Of a stretch of DNA of 61,957 bases, positions 45,635 to 54,527 are shown piece after piece. Origin of the DNA: an uncultured Lachnospiraceae bacterium (GTDB lineage Bacteria > Bacillota > Clostridia > Lachnospirales > Lachnospiraceae). The stretch lies in assembly GCA_910588965.1 (NCBI GenBank), contig CAJUSO010000010.1, forward strand, positions 12,141 through 74,097, written 5' to 3'. The position numbers were made by a program, and so were the translations under genes. The notes under the pieces were generated by a model. It was not told where the DNA came from, ran no database searches, and worked only from the letters and a program-made list of their open reading frames with translations. How positions within the stretch are numbered: position 1 is the stretch's first letter; the number at the start of each line of letters is the position of its first letter.

Positions 45635-46996
45635 ATGGCAAGAATAAGATTTATCTTGGAGGAGTTATTCCGGAGTTTTTGGGGCAGCTGGCTGAAAGAT
45701 ATCCTCTTGATGGCGATGTTTTGCATCAGCCTGGTGATGGCAGTCCTCATGTGCTCCTATTATTTCGACCTGGGGGAGCGGCAGCCGGATCAAGTGGAAT
45801 ATGGAAACAGCGTTTGGTATCATTTTGGGGTGTCTTTTGCAGAGGATTCCAGCCAGGAAGATTACACTAGCAGCCTAAAAACAGCCGGCGGGTGCCAGAA
45901 CATGATTGATTTTTATGGAGCCATGTGCAATTCCAAGGAACATCCAATCCTAACCATCTGCCCCCATGAGATCCTCATCCGGGAGGAGGAGATAGAGGGG
46001 CTGTTTGGGAGCCGGGATGTGGCCGGTTTTTTGCAGGATGGACTGGAAGAACCCTATCCTATCTATGATGGGAAGAACGCCAATACCTGCCTGGTGCGGT
46101 CTTTTAAGGCCTATGCGGCAAATTTAGGGGCATACCGGAACCTGGAATTAAAAACAGTGGAAGGGGAAGGGTTTACGGAGGGCAACTTGGTGATGGAACA
46201 CGCTAGGGATGGGATCCCCATTTTGGTCGGGTATGGTTATAAAGGGATCCTTCCGATTGGGCAGATAATAGAGGTAATCGGCTCCCACGGCACTTACCGC
46301 TGCCGGGTGGCAGGCATCTTAGAGAAGGGGACGCAGTTCCCGGAAAGTGATTTTTCAGGGGTGGAGACGGTTTCTCTGGATTCCTACATCCTGTTCCCAA
46401 CCGGGGCGCAGCTCAAGAATAAGGGGGAAAGCATGGAAACCATGCAGGAATTGGCATGGGCATGTATCCAGGCGCTTGCAAGCGGCAGGGGGATTATCCG
46501 GGCCGGGGAGGAGGAGGGATTGGGCCGGGCAGTGGATGAGGTCCGGGAAATCGGGGAAGCGCATGGCCTGCCGCCCATTAAAATCTTTGGGGTATCCCTG
46601 GGGCTTAATCTGTTCCGGAAGGAATCGGCTGCCCGTATCCGGGTCATGATGGTATTCACCCTGGTGCTGTCTGGCTTTACGTTTTATAGCCTGTTTGCCG
46701 CTTTTTATGATAAGGTACAGTCAAACAGCAGGATTTATGGGATTTACCTGATGAACGGGTGCCCGGCCGGCGTCCTTTTAGCGCCGTGCTTATTGGAAAT
46801 TGCGCTGATTTTGCTGCCGGCTGTATTGGCAAGCAGGTACGTGTTTACCCTTGACGGCGTAGGGGGGAGCGGCACGGGGGTAATCTTAGGGACAGCATAT
46901 GGGCTGGCGGGAGGGGCATTCCTGGTAGGGGCCGGCTTCCTCCTGTACCTGATGCGCGGGGTAGATCTGGAACATTTGATTCGGCAAAAAGAATGA
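45635..46996 (+). CDS. FtsX/MacB-like ABC half-permease (large external domain)
   Basis: This 453-residue protein has one TM helix (about 20-40), a large external domain (about 45-330) of MacB-periplasmic-core type, and three TM helices at the C-terminus. These include RIRVMMVFTLVLSGFTFYSLFA, where FtsX-family permeases have their core. It lacks an ATPase. A perfect AGGAGG precedes ATG 45635. As first gene of the operon it likely pairs with the second half-permease at 48821 and the ATPase at 48136. Such mechanotransmitting ABC systems often export or detach peptides and lipids rather than import. The cargo is unknown. Confidence 0.75.
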   Translation: MARIRFILEELFRSFWGSWLKDILLMAMFCISLVMAVLMCSYYFDLGERQPDQVEYGNSVWYHFGVSFAEDSSQEDYTSSLKTAGGCQNMIDFYGAMCNSKEHPILTICPHEILIREEEIEGLFGSRDVAGFLQDGLEEPYPIYDGKNANTCLVRSFKAYAANLGAYRNLELKTVEGEGFTEGNLVMEHARDGIPILVGYGYKGILPIGQIIEVIGSHGTYRCRVAGILEKGTQFPESDFSGVETVSLDSYILFPTGAQLKNKGESMETMQELAWACIQALASGRGIIRAGEEEGLGRAVDEVREIGEAHGLPPIKIFGVSLGLNLFRKESAARIRVMMVFTLVLSGFTFYSLFAAFYDKVQSNSRIYGIYLMNGCPAGVLLAPCLLEIALILLPAVLASRYVFTLDGVGGSGTGVILGTAYGLAGGAFLVGAGFLLYLMRGVDLEHLIRQKE

Positions 46997-47047
46997 TGGA
47001 TTGGTATGTGCGGCTGGGAACATAGGGAAAGAGGAAGGAAGTGGGGC

Positions 47048-47557
47048 ATGAAAAAATACAGGAAAGTCTGTACGGCGCTTACCGCCATCGTGTTTCTGGT
47101 GATAGGAGGGGTATTTACAATTGGGCATAGGCGGTATCCGGATCTCAAGGACTTGTCAGATAACCATCCTGCTGTGAAGATGTATTACAGCGGCTACTGG
47201 GAGGGGCGCTATGAAAGCCACTGGGCTACCAGAGGGGCGAACGAAACCATAGGGATGAATGGGATTACCTTGTCCATCAATGTGCTTAAGGATATGACAC
47301 GGGAGGAAATGGTGTCTGTCCTGGATTATTATGAACTGGTAGGAAATGCAGAATTTGTAGGCTCCAGCTATGTGGGGGAGCGGGATACGGATTTTCTTGG
47401 CTATGCCGTGTTTTTCCGGGGGGATACAGAGGAGGAACTTGCACGTGTCAAGTATTTCAATGGGGCGGAGGCAGAGATTACAGAGGAAGATAAAGGCTGC
47501 TTCCCGCCGCCCTACTTCCACCAGGAGGATGGGGGGAAAACAGGGCCTTGGTTTTGA
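47048..47557 (+). CDS. membrane-anchored extracytoplasmic protein, paralog 1
   Basis: This 169-residue protein has a basic start (MKKYRKVC), one hydrophobic helix (about 8-28) and an external domain of about 140 residues. It shares RYPDLKDLSDNHPAVKMY, REEMVSVLDYYELV and GSSYVGERDTDFLGYAVFF with the next gene, so the two are tandem paralogs. There is no lipobox Cys, so it is probably membrane-tethered by the N-terminal helix or secreted. I do not recognise the family. It lies inside the ABC operon and may be a substrate-binding, sensing or immunity component. Confidence 0.75.
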   Translation: MKKYRKVCTALTAIVFLVIGGVFTIGHRRYPDLKDLSDNHPAVKMYYSGYWEGRYESHWATRGANETIGMNGITLSINVLKDMTREEMVSVLDYYELVGNAEFVGSSYVGERDTDFLGYAVFFRGDTEEELARVKYFNGAEAEITEEDKGCFPPPYFHQEDGGKTGPWF

Positions 47558-47628
47558 CGGTTTCAGGCAGGGGGGCCGTGCCATGGCAGTACGCCCTTTG
47601 GCACAAGGGCAGGGGAAAGGAGCAGGAT

Positions 47629-48126
47629 ATGAAAAAATACAAGAAGGCTTATATCGTGTTTACGGTCATCGTATTTTTTGTGATAGGAGGGGTATTTGCG
47701 ATTGGGCATAAGCGGTATCCAGATATCAAAGACTTGTCGGATAACCATCCAGCCGTAAAGATGTACCATGCAGGCGTCTGGACAGGGCGCTATCAGGCAT
47801 GTTATGTGAATGACGCGACAGATGCAAGGAGTGTCCGCGTGTCCCTTGATATCTTAAAAGAGATGTCAAGGGAGGAAATGGTGTCTATTTTGGATTATTA
47901 TGAACTGGTATGGAACGCCCAATACGTCGGGAACAGCTATGTCGGGGAAAGGGATGCAGATTTTACCGGGTATGCCGTGTTTTTCCGGGAAGGCACAGAT
48001 GAGGAAGTTATGCGTATCAAATATATGAATGGGGAAGAAGCAGAGATAACAGAAGAAGATGAGTATTTTTTCCCACTGGCTTATATGCGTTCCCCCGAAG
48101 AGGAAGCGCCAAGGCCGTGGATGTAA
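47629..48126 (+). CDS. membrane-anchored extracytoplasmic protein, paralog 2
   Basis: This 165-residue paralog of the preceding gene has the same layout: MKKYKKAYIVF start, TM helix about 8-28, then KRYPDIKDLSDNHPAVKMY and MSREEMVSILDYYELVWNA. The middle segment (about 50-75) is where the two differ most, which suggests diverged binding specificity on a shared scaffold. ATG 47629 follows AAAGGAG; the upstream open frame is a by-product. It is followed nine bases later by the ATPase gene. Confidence 0.75.
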   Translation: MKKYKKAYIVFTVIVFFVIGGVFAIGHKRYPDIKDLSDNHPAVKMYHAGVWTGRYQACYVNDATDARSVRVSLDILKEMSREEMVSILDYYELVWNAQYVGNSYVGERDADFTGYAVFFREGTDEEVMRIKYMNGEEAEITEEDEYFFPLAYMRSPEEEAPRPWM

Positions 48127-48135
48127 GGAGGGCTT

Positions 48136-48837
48136 ATGATTGAGATGAGGGACGTATGGAAAACCTTTGGCAAAAAGGAGGCGGAGGTAACGGCGCTTCG
48201 GGGGGTAGGCCTGTCCATTTCCCAAGGGGAGATGGTGGCTATCATGGGCAAAAGCGGCTCTGGGAAATCCACCCTGCTGCATATCTTAGGCGGCATGATG
48301 TCCATGGATGCCGGGGAATATCTCTATCATGGCAGGCAAGTAAATGGAAAGAGCCAACGGGAGCTTACCAAGTTCCGGCGGGACGAGATTGGCTTTGTGG
48401 TACAGTATTTTGCCCTGGCAGACGACCTGAATGTATTCCAGAACGTAGCGCTCCCCTTAAAATACCAGGGTCATTCCAGGAAGGAGATACAGAAGATGGT
48501 GATGGACGCCCTGGAAGGCTTAGGGATTGCAGGAAAAGCGAAGGCCTACCCCAGCGAGCTGTCCGGCGGCCAGCAGCAGCGCACGGCCATTGCAAGGGCA
48601 ATCGCCAAGCGGCCCAGCGTCATCCTGGCGGATGAGCCAACTGGGGCTTTGGACGAGGCCACGGGCGAGTCTGTACAGGAAATTTTCCGCCGTCTGAATC
48701 GCGAAGGAAAGACCATCATCATTGTCACCCATGACCCCCGGGTCGCCAGCAGCTGCCAGCGCATCATTTACTTGAAGGACGGCAAAATAGAAAAGCCGAA
48801 AAAAGGGAAGGAGGAACCCTATGAAAATTTTCCATAA
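48136..48837 (+). CDS. ABC transporter ATPase (MacB/LolD type)
   Basis: This 233-residue ATPase has Walker A GKSGSGKST, signature LSGGQQQRTAIARAIA, Walker B VILADEPTGALDEAT and the switch His in IIVTHDPRVA. The family (MacB, LolD, BceA, FtsE-like) works with FtsX-type permeases. Here two such half-permeases flank it in the same operon. It starts behind TAAGGAGGG and overlaps the next permease gene by 17 bases. Confidence 0.95.
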   Translation: MIEMRDVWKTFGKKEAEVTALRGVGLSISQGEMVAIMGKSGSGKSTLLHILGGMMSMDAGEYLYHGRQVNGKSQRELTKFRRDEIGFVVQYFALADDLNVFQNVALPLKYQGHSRKEIQKMVMDALEGLGIAGKAKAYPSELSGGQQQRTAIARAIAKRPSVILADEPTGALDEATGESVQEIFRRLNREGKTIIIVTHDPRVASSCQRIIYLKDGKIEKPKKGKEEPYENFP

Positions 48838-49855
48838 ACGCATCCTAAAAGGGAACGCCTTCCTGTTCCTGAGCTTCTCCGCTATCTCCCTGTGCCTCCT
48901 GCTGCTTGTGTCTGCCGCGCGGGCAGGCCGGGAAAACAGCTTGATGCGGAATAACCTGTACTCTGGCCACCAGAAAAACTTCTGCATTACTGGTACAGAG
49001 GAAAACGGGCAGTGGGAAAATGTCATCCCTTCCCTTGCCGCATCCGGGGAAGCGTTTGCCATTTACCTGCCAGTCCCTTCCCAGGAAATCCCCATAAGGG
49101 GCGTCTGCCTGCAGGGAGAGGTGAACCTGCCGCCGATGGTGCAGGGAGATTTCTTTGGCTTTTCCACCTCCTGGACAGACAGCCCTAAGATGGTCTTAGG
49201 CAAAGATTTCCAGGATGAAGCCGTCCCCCGGGACGGATCCCTTTCTTACCAGCTGGGAGGGAGGGAATTTGAAGTAATCGGTATTATGGGCACGGAAGGG
49301 GACAGCCGGGCCAACCATATGATTTTTATAGACTTCCGATCAGCCCTCCAAATGGCAGGCATCAATGCGGATTACAAGCTAGATACCCCTAAGCCATCCG
49401 GCATCCGGGAGATTGGCCAGGAACTTTGCAGCCGCTTCGGCTCTTCCGCCAATCTGTTCCTGGTGCTGGGAGAGGGAAGGGAGGAGCCTTTCCTAACGAA
49501 GCTGCTGTCCAGCGGCGCCATTATGGATACCATGTATGTTATGGTCCTATGCAGCTTTTCTTTCAGCACCATACTGGCTACCTTTATTTGGCTCCGCTTC
49601 CGTAGGCAGCTCTTTTTTTCCTGGTTCCTCATCGGCTTTGGGAAATGGCAGGAACAGGCAGAAATCTTTAAAAGGTATTCCAGGCCTTCCGGCGCCGGTT
49701 TCCTTGCCGGCCTTGCCACCATGGCGGCCCTATCCCTTGCCTTGCCGGACATCCATCTTTCCGTATCGGATATTTTCCTGGCGTTTGGGATAACGCTTGG
49801 CTTAGGGGGTGTAATTTTATTTTCCTGTTATGCTTATTACCGTAGGAAGCTTTAG
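48821..49855 (+). CDS. FtsX/MacB-like ABC half-permease (second)
   Basis: This 344-residue protein has an N-terminal TM helix (about 13-33), an external domain of about 190 residues and three C-terminal TM helices, the last ending in a YYRRKL tail. The layout mirrors the operon's first permease but the external domain is shorter and the sequence differs clearly. Start ATG 48821 follows GGAGG within the ATPase gene. The two half-permeases and the ATPase probably form one heterodimeric transporter. Substrate unknown. Confidence 0.75.
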   Translation: MKIFHKRILKGNAFLFLSFSAISLCLLLLVSAARAGRENSLMRNNLYSGHQKNFCITGTEENGQWENVIPSLAASGEAFAIYLPVPSQEIPIRGVCLQGEVNLPPMVQGDFFGFSTSWTDSPKMVLGKDFQDEAVPRDGSLSYQLGGREFEVIGIMGTEGDSRANHMIFIDFRSALQMAGINADYKLDTPKPSGIREIGQELCSRFGSSANLFLVLGEGREEPFLTKLLSSGAIMDTMYVMVLCSFSFSTILATFIWLRFRRQLFFSWFLIGFGKWQEQAEIFKRYSRPSGAGFLAGLATMAALSLALPDIHLSVSDIFLAFGITLGLGGVILFSCYAYYRRKL

Positions 49856-49910
49856 GTACAGAGGCTCCCAAATTTTTCCCGTTTCTCAAATTTCTATCAC
49901 ATTTGCTCCC

Positions 49911-49916
49911 TATAAT
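49911..49916 (+). promoter_or_regulatory. possible -10 box of the dlt-like cassette
   Basis: TATAAT lies in the 185-base gap before the carrier-protein gene, about 125 bases ahead of its ATG, in an otherwise AT-rich stretch. No good -35 is present at the normal distance, which would suit an activator-dependent or alternative-sigma promoter. A good AAAGGAG ribosome site precedes the ATG at 50041. Confidence 0.35.
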
Positions 49917-50040
49917 AAAAAACCGTAAGCTTGCCCTATCCCTATTTGGGCAGCCATAAAAAATAAAGCGGTTTGCAGCGGTTTTCCAGACAGAAGGTAT
50001 CGCACCGTTCCAAACCCCATAAGACAAAGGAGAGTTAACC

Positions 50041-50274
50041 ATGGAAGAACTGTATAAAATCTTAGAGGGCGTCCGCTCTGACGTTGATTTCAGAAACGGC
50101 TCTGCAAAGCTTATTGATGACGGTGTGTTAGATTCTTTTGATATTATTGCAATCATCGGCGAGCTCAACGAAGCTTTTGAGGTTGAAATTTCTGTAGAAG
50201 AGCTGCTCCCAGAGAATTTCAATTCACCTGCGGCAATGATGGATCTGATCCAGAAACTGCAAGAGGAAATGTAA
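50041..50274 (+). CDS. acyl/aminoacyl carrier protein (DltC-like)
   Basis: This 77-residue carrier protein has the phosphopantetheine attachment Ser in LIDDGVLDSFDIIAII. Charged helices before and after are typical of ACP/DltC folds. It is the first gene of a four-gene set (carrier, MBOAT, SGNH, adenylating ligase) and should carry the activated group from ligase to MBOAT. Whether the group is D-alanine or another acyl moiety is not decided by this sequence. Confidence 0.88.
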   Translation: MEELYKILEGVRSDVDFRNGSAKLIDDGVLDSFDIIAIIGELNEAFEVEISVEELLPENFNSPAAMMDLIQKLQEEM

Positions 50275-50277
50275 GGC

Positions 50278-51876
50278 ATGGAATTTGTATCAGCTATTTT
50301 TTTAGTTTTTGTGGCGGTGGTTTGCGCCGCCTATTTTATCGTGCCGATAAAGTTCCGCTGGACGGTGCTCCTTGCGGCAAGTTATTTGTTCTATTGGTGG
50401 AACAGTACATACCTGGCCGCTGTGCTGGCGGGGATGACAGCCGCCACATGGCTGGTCGGCCTTTGGCTTGACCGGAAAAACCAGGCGGCGGCAGAATACC
50501 TAAAGGCACACCAATCGGAAATGAATGCTGCGGACAGGAAAAGCTATAAACTCTCCGTGACCAGGAAGAAAAAATGGATTTTATCCTTGGGAATCCTCCT
50601 GGATCTGGGCGTTTTGCTGTTTTTCAAATATTTCAATTTCTTTTTGACGAATGCATCCCCTTTGCTTAAGGCGCTTGGTATAGAAGCAGAAAGATACAGG
50701 CTGGATTTGTTGCTTCCCTTGGGGATTTCTTTTTATACGCTGCAGGCGATTGCCTATTTGGTGGATACTTACCGGGGGAAATACAGGGCGGACCGCCATT
50801 TTTTCAAGTTTGCCCTTTTCATGTCCTATTTCCCACAGATTGTCCAAGGCCCGATTGCAAGGCATGACAAGCTGGCGGCGCAGCTTGGGGAGGGGCATTC
50901 CTTTGATTTCACAAGGCTGAAATACGGATGCCAATTAATCCTCTGGGGATTTATGAAGAAGCTTATTTTGGCAGACCGGATTGGCGTGCTGAACGACTCC
51001 ATATTTGATAATTACGGCGATTACGGCGGGATGGTGCTGTTTGTCGGGGCAGTCGGATATGGCTTGCAGGTCTATGCGGACTTTTCCGGCGGGATGGATA
51101 TTGCAACAGGGGTTTCCCAGATTTTCGGGATTGATTTGGAAGCCAATTTCAAGCAGCCTTATTTTGCGAAATCCATTGAGGAGTTTTGGCGCAGATGGCA
51201 TATTACCCTTGGCGCATGGATGAAGGATTACATTTTTTACCCCTTGTCCCTGTCCAAAAAATTTGGTACGCTGGGCAAGAAGTCCAGGAAGCTGTTCGGG
51301 AATTATATCGGGAAAAAGCTCCCGTCTTTCCTTGCCATGTTTTTGGTCTACTTTTTGGTAGGGTTCTGGCATGGCTCCAGTTGGAAATACGTGGCATACG
51401 GGATTTGGAACGGCACAATCATTACAGCAGGCATATTGCTGGAGCCGGCCTATAAAAAAGGGATTTCTGTCTTTAGGGTAAAAGAGGGATCCTTTGGCTG
51501 GAGGCTGTTCCAGATGGTGCGTACGTCTGTACTATGCTCTTTTGGCAGGCTCTTCCCCAGGGCGGTTTCCTGCAAGACGGGGTTCCTAATGATACAGACC
51601 GTATGCCTGCAGCCGCACCCGTGGGAATTAGTGGACGGGACGCTTCTGACCTTGGGGCTGGATGGGAAGGACATGGCTGTCCTATTTGGGATAACGGTAT
51701 TGCTCCTGTTGGTAGACCTTGCCCATGAAAGAGGGATCCGGATACGGGAAAGCATTGCCTCCCAGGGCATTGTCTTCCGCTGGCTGGTCTATTGGACTGC
51801 GTTTTTCCTAATTGTGATTTTTGGGGTGTATGGCCCGATTTATGAAAGAAGTTCTTTTATTTACCAGCAATTTTGA
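50278..51876 (+). CDS. MBOAT-family O-acyltransferase (DltB/AlgI-like)
   Basis: This 532-residue integral membrane protein has about 11 TM helices. The MBOAT core shows SYFPQIVQGPIARHD, FWRRWHITLGAWMKDYIFYP and the catalytic His in GFWHGSSWKYVAYGIWNG. DltB-type members pass D-alanine to teichoic acids; AlgI-type members acetylate polysaccharides. Its start lies 3 bases after the carrier gene, so the two are coupled. The neighbouring ligase and carrier favour the Dlt-type mechanism. Confidence 0.92.
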   Translation: MEFVSAIFLVFVAVVCAAYFIVPIKFRWTVLLAASYLFYWWNSTYLAAVLAGMTAATWLVGLWLDRKNQAAAEYLKAHQSEMNAADRKSYKLSVTRKKKWILSLGILLDLGVLLFFKYFNFFLTNASPLLKALGIEAERYRLDLLLPLGISFYTLQAIAYLVDTYRGKYRADRHFFKFALFMSYFPQIVQGPIARHDKLAAQLGEGHSFDFTRLKYGCQLILWGFMKKLILADRIGVLNDSIFDNYGDYGGMVLFVGAVGYGLQVYADFSGGMDIATGVSQIFGIDLEANFKQPYFAKSIEEFWRRWHITLGAWMKDYIFYPLSLSKKFGTLGKKSRKLFGNYIGKKLPSFLAMFLVYFLVGFWHGSSWKYVAYGIWNGTIITAGILLEPAYKKGISVFRVKEGSFGWRLFQMVRTSVLCSFGRLFPRAVSCKTGFLMIQTVCLQPHPWELVDGTLLTLGLDGKDMAVLFGITVLLLLVDLAHERGIRIRESIASQGIVFRWLVYWTAFFLIVIFGVYGPIYERSSFIYQQF

Positions 51877-51892
51877 GGAGAATGTAGAAAGC

Positions 51893-52924
51893 ATGATAAA
51901 AGAGATAGTGAAGACCATCGGCTTTTTCCTGATGGGGTTTGTGATATATTTAGGGGTAAAAGAGCTGTTAGGGCCCTTTGACGAAAATGCGGAAATGATG
52001 TTCGACGGGTATTACAACCAGCAGGAGGACACCATGGACGCTGTGTTCATAGGGAACAGCCATATCTATAAATTCTGGCAGGGCGCTTTTGCATGGGACG
52101 AGCTTGGGATGGCGTCTTCGAACCTGGCTACCTCAGCCATGCCGGCAAGCGCCATGAAAAATGTGATGATAGAAGCCCTAAAGACACAGAGCCCCAAAGT
52201 CGTTGTGCTGGACGCCACGCCTTTTGCCAGTGAGGATAAAAGCCTGGAGAGGAAGAATAACAAAATCCATCTGCTGCTGGACAATATGAAGTTTTCCTGG
52301 AACCGGGTGGAAATGATTGAGAATTACTGTAAGTTCTCAGAAGTATCCGGCATGGATAAATTGCAGTATTATTTCCCCATTATGCAGTTCCATCCCCGGT
52401 GGAAGGAACTGAGCAAGACAGATTTCCTCAAGACGCATCCATCTTACCTAAATTCCAATTACCAGAAAAGCTGGATGTCCAAAGGGCTAGAGGAAGACAC
52501 GCCCCATACCATTACCGAGGAGAGGCAGAAGGTAGGGGAGCTCAATGAGGCGGCTTTGAGGGATTTGCTGGAATGGTGCAAAGGGCAGGAGGTGGAAGTC
52601 CTATTCGTGGCAATGCCTATTTTGCGGACAGTGAACCTGGCCAGGATTAATTATGTAGGGGACATCATAGAAGAGGCTGGGTTTGCGTTTGTTAACTGTA
52701 ATGACAAGGAGTGGTATGACAGCTTTGGGTTCCAGGAGAAAGATGATTTCCAGGATGTGAACCATACCAATATCAAGGGATCCTATAAATTCACAACGGT
52801 GTTTGGGGAATATCTGATGGAGCAGTACGGGCTGGAAGACCACCGTGGGGAGGACAAATATGCTTCCTATGAGGAAGAAGCCTTAGGGTACCGTAAGAAA
52901 GTCAAGAAATATTTTAAGTATTGA
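51893..52924 (+). CDS. SGNH/DltD-like extracytoplasmic acyl-transfer protein
   Basis: This protein of about 343 residues has an N-terminal TM helix (about 5-25) and an external SGNH-like domain. Block I is AVFIGNSHIYKFWQG with the catalytic Ser, and the late Asp/His pair is in FQDVNHTNIKGSYKF. This resembles DltD and other SGNH partners of MBOAT enzymes. The start ATG 51893 is preferred because it gives the family-like membrane anchor; the open frame extends upstream into the MBOAT gene. It should finish transfer of the group to the wall polymer outside the cell. Confidence 0.82.
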   Translation: MIKEIVKTIGFFLMGFVIYLGVKELLGPFDENAEMMFDGYYNQQEDTMDAVFIGNSHIYKFWQGAFAWDELGMASSNLATSAMPASAMKNVMIEALKTQSPKVVVLDATPFASEDKSLERKNNKIHLLLDNMKFSWNRVEMIENYCKFSEVSGMDKLQYYFPIMQFHPRWKELSKTDFLKTHPSYLNSNYQKSWMSKGLEEDTPHTITEERQKVGELNEAALRDLLEWCKGQEVEVLFVAMPILRTVNLARINYVGDIIEEAGFAFVNCNDKEWYDSFGFQEKDDFQDVNHTNIKGSYKFTTVFGEYLMEQYGLEDHRGEDKYASYEEEALGYRKKVKKYFKY

Positions 52925-52951
52925 GTAGGAGGATCTACAGGGAGGGAGAAC

Positions 52952-54433
52952 ATGCATGAGTCAATTGTGGAAATAGTGGCAAGCCATGCGGGCCAAAGCC
53001 CGGACAGGCTTTGTGCCGCTGACAAAAAAGGGGCCTATACCTATGGGGAGCTGTGGGAACTGGTAAAAGCAGCCGCCGGCAGGCTAAGGTCTATGGGGAT
53101 AAAAAAGGGGGACTGCGTTATGGTGGAATGCACCCAGGACGCAGGGTTTCTGGCCTGTGATTTAGCCTGTGAGCTGTGCGGGGCAATTTTTGTCCCCGTA
53201 GAGCACCGGGCATCGGCAGATCGGGTGGGGGAAATCCGAAAGGATACAGACGCCAGGCTGCTTATCTGCCATACGGCCTATGGTTTGCAGGTAGAAAGCA
53301 TATCTATGGAAGGCTTGCTCCAGCAGCCAGGCAGTGCAGACGCCAGCAGCCATCCAGAATACGGGTTCACTTTCCCGCGGAAAGAGGATACAGCTGAAAT
53401 CCTCTATACTACAGGCACGACCGGGGCGTCTAAGGGGATTGAGGTGACCCATGGCAACAATATTGCCCTGGCAGAAAATGTAAAATATGGAACTGAGATG
53501 AAAGAAGGCAACGTGGAATGGATCCCGTTGCCCTTAAGCCATTCCCATGGATTAAGGTGCTGCTACGCCAATATGCTCAATGGGAGTTCAGTGGTGCTGA
53601 CAGAAGGCGTTTCCTGGGTGAAGCAGATTTTTGCCCTTCTGGGGCAATACCATGTGACATCCATGGACATTTCCCCCAGCGCCGTGACAGTCCTCTACCA
53701 GCTGGCCAAGGGGAAGCTGTCCGAAATCAGCCCTCAGATAGATTATATCCAGGTGGGCACGGAGGCCTTGCAGGAGCATGTGAAGGAAATACTGATTTCC
53801 CATTTCCCCCAGGCGCGCCTCTATAATTTTTATGGTTCCACAGAGTCTGGGAGGACCTGCGTGCTGGACTTTAATAAGGAGCGGGGCAGGGCCGGATGTA
53901 TCGGGAAGCCTACCCGGAACGCTACCTTCCTGGTCACGGATGAGGCTAGGAACCCGATAGCGTCCTCCGAGGGACATATGGGGCTTTTGGCTACGGCAGG
54001 GGCCATGAACATGAAAGGGTATTGGAAGCAGCCGGAACTGACAGCGCAGGTGATGCGGGGCGGCTATGTCTATACGAATGATCTGGGCTATATCGACCCG
54101 GATGGCTATGTCTATATGCAGGGACGCAAGGACGATATCATCAATTATAAAGGGATTAAGATTGCGCCGGAGGAAATCGAGGAGAGCGCACGGAAATTCC
54201 GGGAAGTCTTAGACTGCGCATGCGTGCCGAAGGCAGATAAGCTGTCAGGGCAGGTGCCCAAGCTTTTCGTGGTGGTGCGGGACAAAGAGACGTTCCAGAA
54301 AAAGGAACTGTTTGATTTCCTGAAAAACGCCGTCAATGCAAACAAGATGCCCAAGGAAATTGAAGTGATTGACGAGATTCCGCGTACCTACAACGGGAAG
54401 GTGCAGCGCAGGAAATTGGTGGAGAGGGCATAG
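52952..54433 (+). CDS. adenylate-forming ligase (DltA/acyl-ACP-synthetase type)
   Basis: This 493-residue ANL enzyme activates a carboxylate as an adenylate and loads it on the carrier protein. Motifs seen are the P-loop LYTTGTTGASKGIEVTH, YGSTESGR (A5), the YTNDLG Asp motif, GRKDDIINYKG (hinge) and the catalytic Lys in YNGKVQRRKL. PLSHSHGL is more like acyl-CoA/acyl-ACP ligases than classical DltA, so the substrate could be a short acyl group rather than D-alanine. It closes the four-gene wall-modification set. Confidence 0.85.
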   Translation: MHESIVEIVASHAGQSPDRLCAADKKGAYTYGELWELVKAAAGRLRSMGIKKGDCVMVECTQDAGFLACDLACELCGAIFVPVEHRASADRVGEIRKDTDARLLICHTAYGLQVESISMEGLLQQPGSADASSHPEYGFTFPRKEDTAEILYTTGTTGASKGIEVTHGNNIALAENVKYGTEMKEGNVEWIPLPLSHSHGLRCCYANMLNGSSVVLTEGVSWVKQIFALLGQYHVTSMDISPSAVTVLYQLAKGKLSEISPQIDYIQVGTEALQEHVKEILISHFPQARLYNFYGSTESGRTCVLDFNKERGRAGCIGKPTRNATFLVTDEARNPIASSEGHMGLLATAGAMNMKGYWKQPELTAQVMRGGYVYTNDLGYIDPDGYVYMQGRKDDIINYKGIKIAPEEIEESARKFREVLDCACVPKADKLSGQVPKLFVVVRDKETFQKKELFDFLKNAVNANKMPKEIEVIDEIPRTYNGKVQRRKLVERA

Positions 54434-54527
54434 GGGAACCCCATGTTTTGGAAGCAGGCAAAAGGCAGGGGAGGAAATCCCCATGCTTTATAAAAATAAA
54501 TTTAAGAAAAGAAAGGGAGACAGCATT

